From assembly GCA_029204225.1 (NCBI GenBank), contig CM055097.1, forward strand, positions 52,045,698 to 52,109,697: a DNA stretch of 64,000 bases, in the 5' to 3' direction. A model generated the notes under the pieces. That model had not been told where the DNA came from. It worked only from the letters and a program-made list of their open reading frames with translations, and ran no database searches. Position numbers and translations under genes: made by a program. Within the stretch, counting starts at the first letter, position 1. Each line of letters opens with the position of its first letter. Source of the DNA: Diphasiastrum complanatum (lineage: Eukaryota > Streptophyta > Lycopodiopsida > Lycopodiales > Lycopodiaceae). This document shows positions 24,826-35,082 of this stretch, one piece after another.

Positions 24826-26651
24826 AACCCCAATCCCCTGGAAGAGGATTCGGGCATATCCATGAAGCTACTGTTGGTGTCGAAGATGCCAGTCAGCAAC
24901 CACCCACACAGGGTAGCCCAGCCACACTTCGGGTCGACACAGCTGTCAAGTCACCAAAGCAGTTCGACGCCATGGTGTCTGAAGGGTTTGAAGACGAGGA
25001 TATTTTCTAAGAAGAAGAGACTTTGGCACCTATTCCACGCCTACCACGGACAGTACCATCAGGGTCTCTTGTTGCTGCCACCTCCACGACTGTCGATTCT
25101 GGTGATGCTCTTGGGTTAGTTTCAAGCCTTGGGCAAGTGATCCAGTCTATGCTGGATAAAAAAAAAAAATGGAGTAGAGGATCTCTTTTTTAGGATCCGA
25201 AAACACTCTGATCAGCCAAAAAATTGTCCAGCTGGATCGAGAGGTGAAGATAGCCAAGCAACATGAAGAAAAGGCTGAAAGCGAAAAGACATTGGCCCAG
25301 CAACAAGCTGATCACTTGGAAATCTACATCAGCTTCCTGCAAAATGCCCTGACAACCGCACAGGATCAGGTAGATAAGGTAGTGCAAGATGCCAAGCAAC
25401 AGGTGCAGTTGCTGAAGGGGCAATTACAAATGGCCGAACAAGATCACACATGGCTTCAAGGTGAATTGGATGCGACCACCCTTGAGCGTGATGCATATCT
25501 GCAAACACAAATACCCGATCATCCGGTCACACCAACGGAGATTGCATATTTGTTCAAGACAGTGGAAACATACAAAGTGGCCCTTCAGGGATTCCAAGGC
25601 CGCTTTAATAGGTTCAAAGGAGCAGCTTCAATCGAGTTGGAAAAAGACAAAAGAGACCATCAACGCCTATGAAAAAGCCGCCGCTCAAGTGTTGGAAGCC
25701 GGACCACAAATCTCCATCCCGGTCATGCCGCAATTCTCTCCTTCGTGCCAAGAAGCTGTAGAGATGAATACAGGGGTTGATTTGAGCATGGACCAGGGGG
25801 GAGCTCCAGATCTAGCAGATCAACCGCCAACTATACCGGCAGTACAAGCGGGTCCACCCTCATCAAGGACAAGCCATTTATTCAGAAGGCCCATCAGCGT
25901 CGAGGACCAGATCCAGACCTTCTTAAAGCAGCATCCACATGAGTCCTTGCGTGGTGGATGGGTTCTCAAATTTAAGACCTCCGAGATTGAGGCCGACAAA
26001 GAATTGGACAAAATACCTGCATTGGGAGAGCAGTCGGCATGTAGAATCACGGTTTTTGAGAAAATTCCGGAATCAATCAGGAGTTACGTCGCCAGCCCTC
26101 GCCAGTTGCGGGTAGATCCTTATTGCGTGCCAATGCCGCAAAGACAAAAATGGAAAGATTTGGGATTGGCTATGGATAAAATCACCATCCATATGCCCAA
26201 TTGGCCAATCATCTACCAGGCTTACAACTGGAATATTTCAGTGGATTTCCATTGGGCCTTACAGACATATCAGAGAGAGTATGTCCACTCTCCGGATCCA
26301 ACGGTGCGACAATCGGCAATGTTTGCAAAAGATCTAATTCTGTTGGCGTCAGTGGCAACCAAATGGGATGATTGCCTTCCTACCCTGGCATTTGATCCAA
26401 ATAAGCCAATGGCCTTAGAGCAAATCAAAGATCAGTTGTCGATTGCTCGACTGTATTTCCATGTGGCTATGATGGAAGGCTCTTGGGAATCCCGCTTCAC
26501 CTCATGGATAACTTCCAAGTGGATTGCCGGAGCCCACCGCTGTTTCCTGTCGCATAATTTGGATTTCAATACTGCACGCCTTGACTTTATGGAGAAGGTG
26601 CAGTACCATTTAATTAAGATTCGACGCGAAGCCAATAAAAGTCTCCAATAA
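24826..26651 (+). pseudogene. unknown coiled-coil protein with W-rich C-terminal domain, LTR-element copy A
   Basis: The order is an acidic/Pro linker (24826-25190), a charged coiled coil (about 25205-25670, heptad-like, e.g. KQHEEKAESEKTLAQQQADH), a Pro/Gln linker, and a C-terminal domain (25880-26640). The last contains FLKQHPHESLRGGW, SPRQLRVDPYCVPMPQ, LDF/LAMDKITIHMPNWPI, SPDPTVRQSAMFAKDL, LPTLAFDP and GSWESRFTSW. In-frame stops near 25007 and 25190 and a one-base shift in an A-run near 25640 break it; the last 300-odd codons are open. It ends about 50 bases before a polypurine tract and LTR. I recognise no known Gag, Pol or Env motif. It could be a divergent Gag, an extra 3' ORF or a captured host gene. 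Confidence 0.6.
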
Positions 26652-26686
26652 CTGCATATTGCAGGTGTCGTGGGATCGCCACCAGT

Positions 26687-26701
26687 TTTGGTGGGGGATA
26701 C
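26687..26701 (+). other. polypurine tract before LTR A
   Basis: The G-rich run ggtgggggatac directly precedes the LTR start TGTTGGAGGG at 26702. The same layout occurs before LTR B at 28153. Confidence 0.7.
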
Positions 26702-27346
26702 TGTTGGAGGGTTTGCGGATCCCAAGGCAACCCTAACCCTAGTTAATAAGTGAGAGAGATTTGGCACCCTGCGTGTGTAAGTCCAACCCAATGATCACAT
26801 AGTTATTTGATAAATTAGAAAGTCAATAAAAGGACTTTAGGTCTTTTTTTGTGACTTTTAATGTCGCAGGGCCTGAATGTCAAGTTAGTGAATAAAGTTG
26901 GCTTTTCCTCCAATTTTGATGGTTTCCAAACTTTTTTAAATTTGAATAAAAAGAGAGGCAAGACTGGACCAATAGGATTCAGAGGCCAGGGTCCTCCTCT
27001 CCACTATAAAAAAGGACCAACTCGAGTTGCTCCTCATGTTCATTTCCTCATTTTAATAAAGCAAATTGGTTCTCTTTAGAAATGGATTGATGAATGTCCT
27101 TGCTTTTCCTCTCTTTTTCTCCATTTCTCATGCTTTCTTTGAATTTTGCTAATTGTTGGATCTGATTTTATTGGGATTGCTATTTCTTATTCTTTTTGTG
27201 AGAGAGAAAGGGAGAGAGAGAAGAGTAAGTTTCTATCATTGTTGTGGATTTAGGGTTAATGGATGTAGTGTTACTGCTTAGTGTTAATGGATGTTAGTGT
27301 TAGATCCTCCATTCATGTTGAGATCTGAACTATACTATCGCTCTCA
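26702..27346 (+). repeat. LTR A of the coiled-coil ORF element
   Basis: Starts TGTTGGAGGGTTTG and ends near ctatcgctctca, about 645 bp. LTR B at 28153-28817 has the same start, the same internal order (ccaaggcaaccctaacccta, taataaaaggacttta-like blocks, a gagagagaaagggagaga stretch) and the same end. Both are in direct orientation. Confidence 0.8.
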
Positions 27347-27727
27347 TGGGAACGAACCTACGCGTGATAACTAACTGATCCTATACCCAAGATGAGCTAC
27401 CATTGCCAATAAGGGACCGAAATCAGGTCGTAGGTGAACCAATTGACAAGTGGGACACACTACCATTATACTACAAAACAAAACCCGTGACTGATTTCGT
27501 TGCCAAAAGATTTGTAGTCACGCGAATCCTGGCCAAGCTGAAACTTTTTCAGACATAGAATAAGCAAAAAACTGATAAGTAGAGTCAGTGCTAGCATTGG
27601 CATGTTGTGAAGCAGGTTCTATGCAAACGAAATCTGCAATCGTTTGTGCTAACATTGAGAAAGAGAAAGAGAATCTCTACAAACAATTGGTCAATCGTAG
27701 TGGACTTCAACCGAGCCCTCTAGACTT

Positions 27728-28130
27728 ATGGATATGAGTATAGGTCTTCACCAGATCCGACTGTTAGACAATTCGGTTATTTTTGCAAGCGACTTGACCA
27801 AGTTGGCGTTAGTTTTAACTAGATGGGAAGATAGCTTACCAACATTGGCCTTTGATCCAAATGACCCTATGGCATCCGACAAAGTCCAAGACCAAATGCC
27901 TATAACGAGATTGTACTATCGAGCCGCAATGTTGGGAGGATCCTGGGAGTCTAGATTTATCTCATGGACAACCTCAAATTGGATTTTCGGCACAAATAAG
28001 TGCTTCTTTCCACACAAGTCCGATTTCAATACGGAGTGCCTGGAGTTCATGGAAAAGGTTTAATATCATTTGATAAAGGTTCGAAGAGAGGCCACAACAT
28101 AAGAAATCTTGTGAGGTGTCATGGTACTGC
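27728..28130 (+). pseudogene. coiled-coil ORF family, copy B (C-terminal part only)
   Basis: The frame matches the end of copy A: LPTLAFDPNDPMASDKVQDQ, ITRLYYRAAMLGGSWESRF, ISWTTSNWIFG and LEFMEKV align with copy A in order. It stops at 28063, and decayed homology may continue slightly further. The N-terminal three quarters are missing. It is followed within 100 bases by a polypurine tract and LTR B, as in copy A. Confidence 0.75.
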
Positions 28131-28152
28131 CACCAGTTTTGGTGGGGGGTAC

Positions 28153-28817
28153 TGTTGGAGGGTTTGTAGATCCCAAGGCAACCCTAACCCTAGTTAATAA
28201 GTGAGAGGGATTTGGCACCCTGTGTATGTAACTCCAGCCCGATGGCCACATAGATAATTGATTAGTTACAAGTTAATAAAAGGACTTTAGGCCTTTTGCG
28301 AGACTTTTAATGTCGTAGGGCCTAATAGTCAAGTTAGTGAATAAAAAGGGGTTTCCAGCAGAATTCAAATTCAAATTGGTTCCCTCCAATTTTTGAATGA
28401 ATTCCCTCACTTTTTCAAATATAAATAGTTAGGGAGGTAGAAATTGGCCAATAGGATTTGAAGCCAAATCCCTAAAATCCACTATATAGAGTGGTAAATT
28501 CAAATCATTTGTACATGTTCTCTTCATTTCAATACTGGCAGGTTGGCCCTCTTATAGAATGGATATGGAATGTCCTTTCTCTTCTTCTTTCCTCCTCCAT
28601 CTCTTATGTTTTCTTTGGATTTGCTAATTATTGGATTGGATGCTTATTGGGATTGATTGTTCTTATGCTTTTTATGAGAGAGAAAGGGAGAGATAGAAGA
28701 CAGCTTCTATCATTGTTGTGGTTAATGGATGTAGTGTTAACGCTTAATGTTAATGGATCTTAGTGTTAGAGATGAATTTTATGCACATGCTGATTATGAA
28801 ATATGTTATCGCCCTCA
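28153..28817 (+). repeat. LTR B of the coiled-coil ORF element
   Basis: Direct-orientation partner of LTR A. With ORF A - LTR A - ORF B - LTR B in a row, the block looks like a tandem arrangement sharing an LTR, as unequal recombination would give, or a deleted element bounded by LTR A and LTR B next to a second truncated one. Confidence 0.8.
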
Positions 28818-29585
28818 TGGGTTGACATTTGTATTATTGCTAATGTGGCATTCTACCATGTCATTTTGGACTTATTAGGAAATAACACATGTATAGTCAT
28901 AACGGGAATGAGTCGTGAAGGCACCGATTGGACTAGAGAATATTTGATATTCAATCTTATCCAGTTATCATGGTCGGTGTCGTTTCATATGTTCTTTCTT
29001 TTCTTTTCTTTTCTTTTTAGGGACTTCGATGTAAGGCTTTGATGCTAGATTGACTACATCTTGGATTCAGGTTAGGCAAGGAAAGAAACCCACTACAACT
29101 TTCCAGTGTGATGAGCAAGCCATTTCCAAATGGAAGCTCAAGGTGTGAAAAAATCCAGCAACTTCACACATGTGGGAAACCACATCAAATGTGTGAATGA
29201 TTTTGACCGTGCTTTGTGGTGCCACACAGATCACCTGTAGAGCAATCCTGCAATCTACCAACAAATCTGAGGCTAGAGCACAATCTAGAATGCTATAGAT
29301 CAAAGCAAAACTAATTCCTCACAAATAGAGAGAATACATAACCAAAATAATGTATGAAGAAGACACCAATCTCGAGTTAGAGAGAGAATATCAAAACAAG
29401 CAAAATAACATGAGATCCAATTTTGACATTATGACATTACCAAAGCTTGATTCATCATTAGATACGAATGAGAATGATATGTACATATATAGGAGAGCCA
29501 AAATTCGTGGTACTCATTGCATTCAATGCATTCCCTACACCTAATCAAGTGTAAACTAGAACCATATTGACACCTAACAGCTTGC
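28818..29585. other. non-genic DNA
   Basis: No gene or recognised element. A short ttctttctttt-type run near 29000 is the only simple repeat. Confidence 0.5.
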
Positions 29586-29990
29586 ATGCTGAAGTTGCAC
29601 CTAACTCCTACCTACTTTGTCTAAATGTCAAATTCTCAACTATGAACCTACAAAACTACATGCATGTGTCAAATAGTGTTTGCATGTCTTGCATGTAACT
29701 TCCCTAGATGACTTAGACATGTGTAGAACACGTATACTGACTTGCATGTTGCATGCAGTGATTGCATGTTGCATGCATGCACACTAACTGATTTTGCATG
29801 TCATCTAGTTTTATGCATGTCATCAAATCTAGATCTACCTAACTCAAACTCGCCTTAATCTACAAGGTCATGTGCTCAATTCACATACCTTTGATATATA
29901 CAATGGAACAAAGTGAAATACGACCATCTAGACATTGTGCATGTCATGTAGCTCGAGTTTGTACATACTAGAAAATGATATACACAACTT
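29586..29990. repeat. cluster of CATG/TGCATGC words
   Basis: Words such as ttgcatgttgcatgcagtg, tgcatgcatgcac and gcatgtcatc recur through 29586-29830, with sparser copies to 29945. It recalls the CATGCA minisatellite at 7150-7535 but lacks a clear long repeat unit. Confidence 0.5.
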
Positions 29991-30895
29991 GTAAATGCAC
30001 AAGCAAGATGATTTTTCTCATCAACCCCTATAGACAAGTTGGATAGCTTATCCTCCTAAAAAGTTATCAACTTGGCTTGATCACTTGAACTTGAAAATCC
30101 TCCAAGGTTGGTCGAATTGTTGATGAAGAAACTTTTTGTGTGGGGATTCTTTGCTTTGGATTTGAATTGAAGATGATCAAAGAATCCATCATAGCAGCAC
30201 CCTTACCATAACCATGATAAGATCTCTTTTACAGAAATATTTTCCAAATGCCTTTGAAAAATATTCCACCAATCTGCTACTATGCCAATGTGCCTCTTCC
30301 ATGTTTGATGTCGATCCTGGGTTTGCAAAGTCCACATGCATGAAGTTGGCTGCACCAAAATCTGAAAAATCCGAGGCCTCCAAGCCTCATAATGACCACA
30401 AAGATCATGTAGATCAAGATTGTACCATGAGCATTATTCAAGATTAAGCACACTAGCTTCATTAGTCAAAACACTATGAACTCTATCCAAAATGGATCTA
30501 ATCTTGAAACCATACTCAAACTTGATCATATTGAGGCTAAATACTTTCTTAAGGATGTAAGTGTCCTCATTGGATGTTTCACTTACTCTCAAAAGAAGTT
30601 CACAATATGCCTCAAAACATGAAAAAACTCCTTTTTTCAAACTATGAGTACTAAACTCATACTTGCTCTTACTCAATTTAAGAGCATACAAATGATGATA
30701 CAATATCTTGCTTTCTAGATATTTTGGAAACATAATCAAGTCACTAATGACAAGAATTAATTTCAAACTAAAGACTTCATTCAAAACTAGAATAGTCTTA
30801 CTTGATCTTTGAGATAAGCAAATATCAACTAAGCAAGATACATCATCAATAAAAGAAAGAGAACCGTAGGTGAGTAGAATAAAATCCACCTTCAC
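29991..30895. other. non-genic DNA with one unconvincing minus-strand frame
   Basis: The longest frame is 30434-30895 on the minus strand, about 153 codons, rich in Leu, Ser and Lys, with no motif I recognise. I treat it as chance or decayed repeat. Confidence 0.4.
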
Positions 30896-30919
30896 TTATC
30901 CTTTCTTTTCCATGAAATA

Positions 30920-32897
30920 AGATCAACAAGGACTGTTGGGAGCTGGTACCCCCAGAGCCTGATGGATTGGTTGGTACTTGGGCTCCTTGACCCAGGGGTT
31001 GGCCTTGAAATGAGTAGCCTTGAGTTGCAGGAGGAGGCTGATGGAATCCTGCTCCATCTCCACCATCTGCTCCATCAAAGTGGTGTCCCGAATCATGGAA
31101 TTGGGCGTGCTTTGCATGAACCGACGGTGTCGACTGGACAGCTGTCTTTAAGCATTCTTCCAAGGTGGGTATGTGCTGGTTCAAGGCCTCAACTGAAGCA
31201 AGGTATGATTGTTGTAATTTTGTGTGTTGCTCCGTCGTGGCTTTTTTTGGGCGAGCGTTTGATAGGCCACCACTGGAATGGCAGTTCCCTCAGGCATAGC
31301 TGGTGGTGCAAAGTCGTCGAAGTCCACCAATTCCAACTATTCCTTCATAGCGGAACGTGCGGCTTGTGCATCTGCTACAGCCTCATCCCTTTCGGCTTTC
31401 AGGTTATCGATGGTATGTTGCATGTTGGATACCTTCAGTTGGAGCTAGTTTTGGAGGTGGAGTAGCATCTGCTGCTGTTGTTGATTATAATTGGTGAGGT
31501 TTTGAATCTGCAGCTGTTGTTGTTTGTTTTCCTCCTCCAGCCTTGTTTTTTCTTTTTGAAGGTCCACCATAGCACCATCATCGAATTACCGCATAGTATA
31601 TTGTTCCCCTAGGGTGCCGAATAGATTGTATTGGAGCTCATTCACCAACCATACCGCTTTTTGGGCTGCAAGGGATAGCTGCTCCCAAGGACCAATGTCA
31701 GGGAGGGTGCGTGTGTAGTTAGGATACGGCATTGGGTTAAAGGGTAGAAAATCAGGAGCAAGGTTAGATGGAGATGTATGAAAGGCAGGTGGAGGTGATT
31801 GAGGATTGATGGGTGAAAGAAGTGGGGAGGTACTACGTGGCAGAGATGTGTGGATTGGGTTAGTGGTGACGGCAGTTGATGGAAGTGCGGTTAGTAATTG
31901 TAATACAAAATCATCTACGTTGACTATAGAGTCAAGTAGGGTGTAGATTTGTACAGGTGAGGGCTTTTGTGGAATTGTGAAAGTGAAGCCAGTGTTGAGA
32001 GTTAGTGATGGTGTGGAGGTAGTAGTAAATTGTGGGGGTGGTGGTGGAAGTGTGAGAGCAAGTGAGGGGGATGGGGTTATGGAGGTTGCCTGTGTGGACA
32101 GAATCACGCCCATAGGATCAGAACCAGAAGTGTCTACCGCCACTGAGCTGTTTGCTGCTGTCGCTACTGCTTGCCTGTGTTGTTGGGCCTGGTGGAGTAA
32201 GGCCGCCTACTGCTCTAGGACCTCCTTTGGGACCTGAGAGGATTTAAGGCTCTCTCTGGATTCGGCATACTCACCCCCGATGTCGCTGGATAGAATGTCG
32301 TGAGGGACATCGTCTTCTGTGTTGATCGCCTTCCCTTTCTGCTTATTAGTAGGTGGGGCTGGTGAGACTGGTTCTGCTGTCGGTTGGGCGTGGCTCGTTT
32401 TTTGTGCTTGGATAGAGATCATCCAACTCCTTGATGGCAGTAGTCGTCCTAGGCCCCAACTGTTTGGTAACCAACATGTGGAGATATCCACATTTGGTAG
32501 TTGGTTTTCTGGCTTTCATGGCTCCGTACAGCTTCTCTGCTACCTGCTCAGCCCACTTGTAATTTTGAGTGAGATTGTCCATGGTGAGGGTCAAAGAGAA
32601 GAGGTCGCTCGGTGGTATGCGATCCATCTTGGCAGTATGCACTTCGACCATGGTGACGAGGATTTCTGAGATGACCCGTAGATGGGAATTTGTGATGAGA
32701 TGTATGGTGATCCCGTCATTGGTATGGGCAATGGTTTTGCCGTCCTCTGTCAGAAACTTTGTAAAGTACTTGGCATCATAGCTGGTGCCCTTGCCATGGA
32801 TTGTCTCTCCGAGATTAGGGAAGCCAATGCTCTGGAGATTCTCAGGAGAGACGTTGATGATTGTATAGCTGCCACTCTTAGATGTAAGACGCTTCAC
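30920..32897 (-). pseudogene. unknown multi-domain coiled-coil protein, disrupted
   Basis: Read on the minus strand, the order is as follows. An N-terminal globular segment (32897-32450) has VSPENLQSIGFPNLGETIHG, YDAKYFTKFLTEDGKTIAH and KWAEQVAEKLYGAMKARKP. An acidic linker (32400-32210) has NTEDDVPHDILSSDIGGEY. A Ser/Thr/Pro-rich stretch (32143-31750) follows, then a Gln-rich coiled coil (31565-31330; LQKEKTRLEEENKQQQLQ, LKAERDEAVADAQAARS). It ends in a Gly/Gln/Pro-rich tail (31130-30940). Frame changes near 32400 and 31200 and several stops interrupt it, for example at 32207 and 31586. It abuts the same foldback repeat that abuts copy A. It may be a relative of that element family carrying the part copy A lacks, but I could not align the two convincingly. 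Confidence 0.5.
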
Positions 32898-33480
32898 GAA
32901 AATATCGCGAAGGCCATATCACGATATTTTCGAGGGCCATTTCGAGAAGTCTTCAGGGATTTTCATGAAGCATTCAGGCCGATTTTGCAAAATTTTCGCC
33001 CATCTCCCTCAAGTGTCACGAATTTTTCAAGTCTCCAAAAATTCGAGTTTCGAGTCTCCATAAATTCGTGTCTCCAAAAATTGAGTCCCGAAGGCCCTCC
33101 CCCTCAAGTGTCGTGAAATTTTCGAGACTTGAAACTCGAATTTTTGGAGATTTCAATTTTTGGAGTCTCAAAATTTTGGAGACTCGAATTTTTAGAGACA
33201 CGAAATGTTCGAAATTCGAAACTCGAATTTTTGGAGATTTCAATTTTGGAGTCTCGAAATTTTTGAGACACGAAATTTTTGAGACAAATTTTGGAGACAC
33301 GAAATTTTCGAGACTCGAAACTCGAATTTTTGGAGACACGGATCTTTCGAGACTCGAAACTCGAATTTTTGGAGACTTCAATTTTTGGAGTCTCGAAATT
33401 TTCAAAACACGAATTGTTGGAGATTTTAATTTTTAGAATCTCCAACTTTTCGAGACTCAATTTTTGGAGACTATATATAT
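32896..33480 (-). repeat. foldback-like element, copy 2 (inverted relative to copy 1)
   Basis: The block 32915-33030 (gagggccatttcgagaag, agggattttc, caggccgatttt, ctccctcaagtgtc) is the reverse complement of the right end of the 24140-24810 element. The rest is the same type of degenerate ctccaaaaattcgag / gagactcgaaactcg repeats. The second terminal inverted repeat is not evident at the right end, so this copy may be truncated. Confidence 0.65.
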
Positions 33481-33489
33481 AACAGTTTT

Positions 33490-33815
33490 GTGAGATTTCA
33501 TGGTATGGAACCGTTCTGACAAACGGCGTCGTTCCGTACCCTAAAAAATCTCTTTATTATTTTTATTTTTATTTTGCTAAAAAATAGTTTTTTTAACATG
33601 TTTTTTTTGCAAAAAAATTTAGAGACAGATCATACACCTTTTTTAGAGAGAATTTATTATTCTAGATTTTTTTGGCTTCTATGTATATAGATAATAATAA
33701 GAAAAACACTCTAAAAAATATTTAAATAACAATAGGTTCCATACACATTCAGAGAAAACTTTTCCACAGAACGGTATGAAACCAGTGCCGTACAAAACGG
33801 AACCATTTTGTATTT
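33490..33815. repeat. possible MITE with GGAACCG/CGGTTCC-like ends
   Basis: The left part has tcatggtatggaaccgttctg and the right part has agaacggtatgaaaccagtg and acggaacc, which pair imperfectly as inverted repeats around an AT-rich core. No coding capacity and no sure target duplication. Confidence 0.4.
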
Positions 33816-35082
33816 TACATTGATTTTTAAAAGTCATATATATATAAAATAAAATAAAATGGTCATATGTTTTAAAATAAATTTGTTAGATTTATTTTAT
33901 TAAATTTAAGTGTATTTTCACAATTTTTTTTTTTGAAAGATTTTTAGCCAAACTACAAATTTCAACAAATGCTTTTTAGCTGGTGAATTGTACAAACTTA
34001 TGATTTTTAATTTTTAGAATTTGGTAAGTTTTATGTGCACATAATTTTTTGACATTTTTTTCACAATTTTTGTGTAAGAGAAACTAAATTATTAGTCATT
34101 TAAAGTAATTAGAAATGAATTTGCATGCTCATATACTCATTCATACTCCTGCTATAGATCACAAAAGCCATAATAAATATGACTCAAATACTTGATTTAT
34201 TATAGGTTTGAAACGTACCAACAACACTGGGTAACCCACAAGGCAATAACTTGTATTTGATATTGGCCTACGTTAATAGTAGCTATGTTGTATTGATGTT
34301 CATTATCAGTCTTGATCTATTGGCATCCTATATCTAATACAAGTGCGTGAATGCTCATTGTTCTATTTCATGTTCACACAACTAAAAATATCAACTTATT
34401 GAACAAGTGCACCAAAAATGACCTGTTAAAACGAAAATCCACCAACAATCTCTCTTGAAGAAACAAACAACATATTCCATCTTCATGCCTCAAGTGTAAA
34501 TTCACCTCATAAATATCCTTTTTGATAATCTTTTACATAATGTTTGATACATATAGTCTTGTCCAAAATGGTCATTTGACCACCTCAGGCTTCGTGTTAA
34601 AGCTCGATGCTCCATCGCCTGGCCACCCAAATGTCCACGTATACCCCCAAAACTAGTTACTAGGGAATCCTAGACAAAGGACAATCACACCTTATATTCC
34701 AATCATTTCAGCTCCCACACTTATGAGACAAGCTACACTTTACAGTTTTCTTAGCTGATAACATAGTGATCAATTATTCTAGTCAAAAGACACTTTCTTT
34801 CTTGTGTCATTTACAATCTTCAAATCTTCGCCATTAATACTAATTTGACATATAAAATTGTGAAAGGCCCAAATAAAACTGAATCACCTATTAGTAGAGA
34901 GACAAATAGGAATTGAACCAATACCTTCAATCACACACTCACCACCATTGGCCATGTGAATTGCATAGAAAGCGACAATGAATGTTCAAACAACCCATAA
35001 AGTAGCTTCGTGAAATTGTAATTGCATCACCATGCTCCTAGAAAGACATGTTTTGACTAGCCATTTGAGGTAGAGCCTCTTG
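33816..35082. other. AT-rich non-genic DNA downstream of the ankyrin gene
   Basis: Includes the presumed 3' untranslated region of the minus-strand ankyrin gene immediately left of its stop codon at 35083. No other gene is seen. Confidence 0.5.

Noticed and set aside
30434-30895. 153-codon minus-strand frame as a gene
   Set aside because: Leu/Ser/Lys-rich composition expected from AT-rich DNA, no motif, no splice or promoter support.
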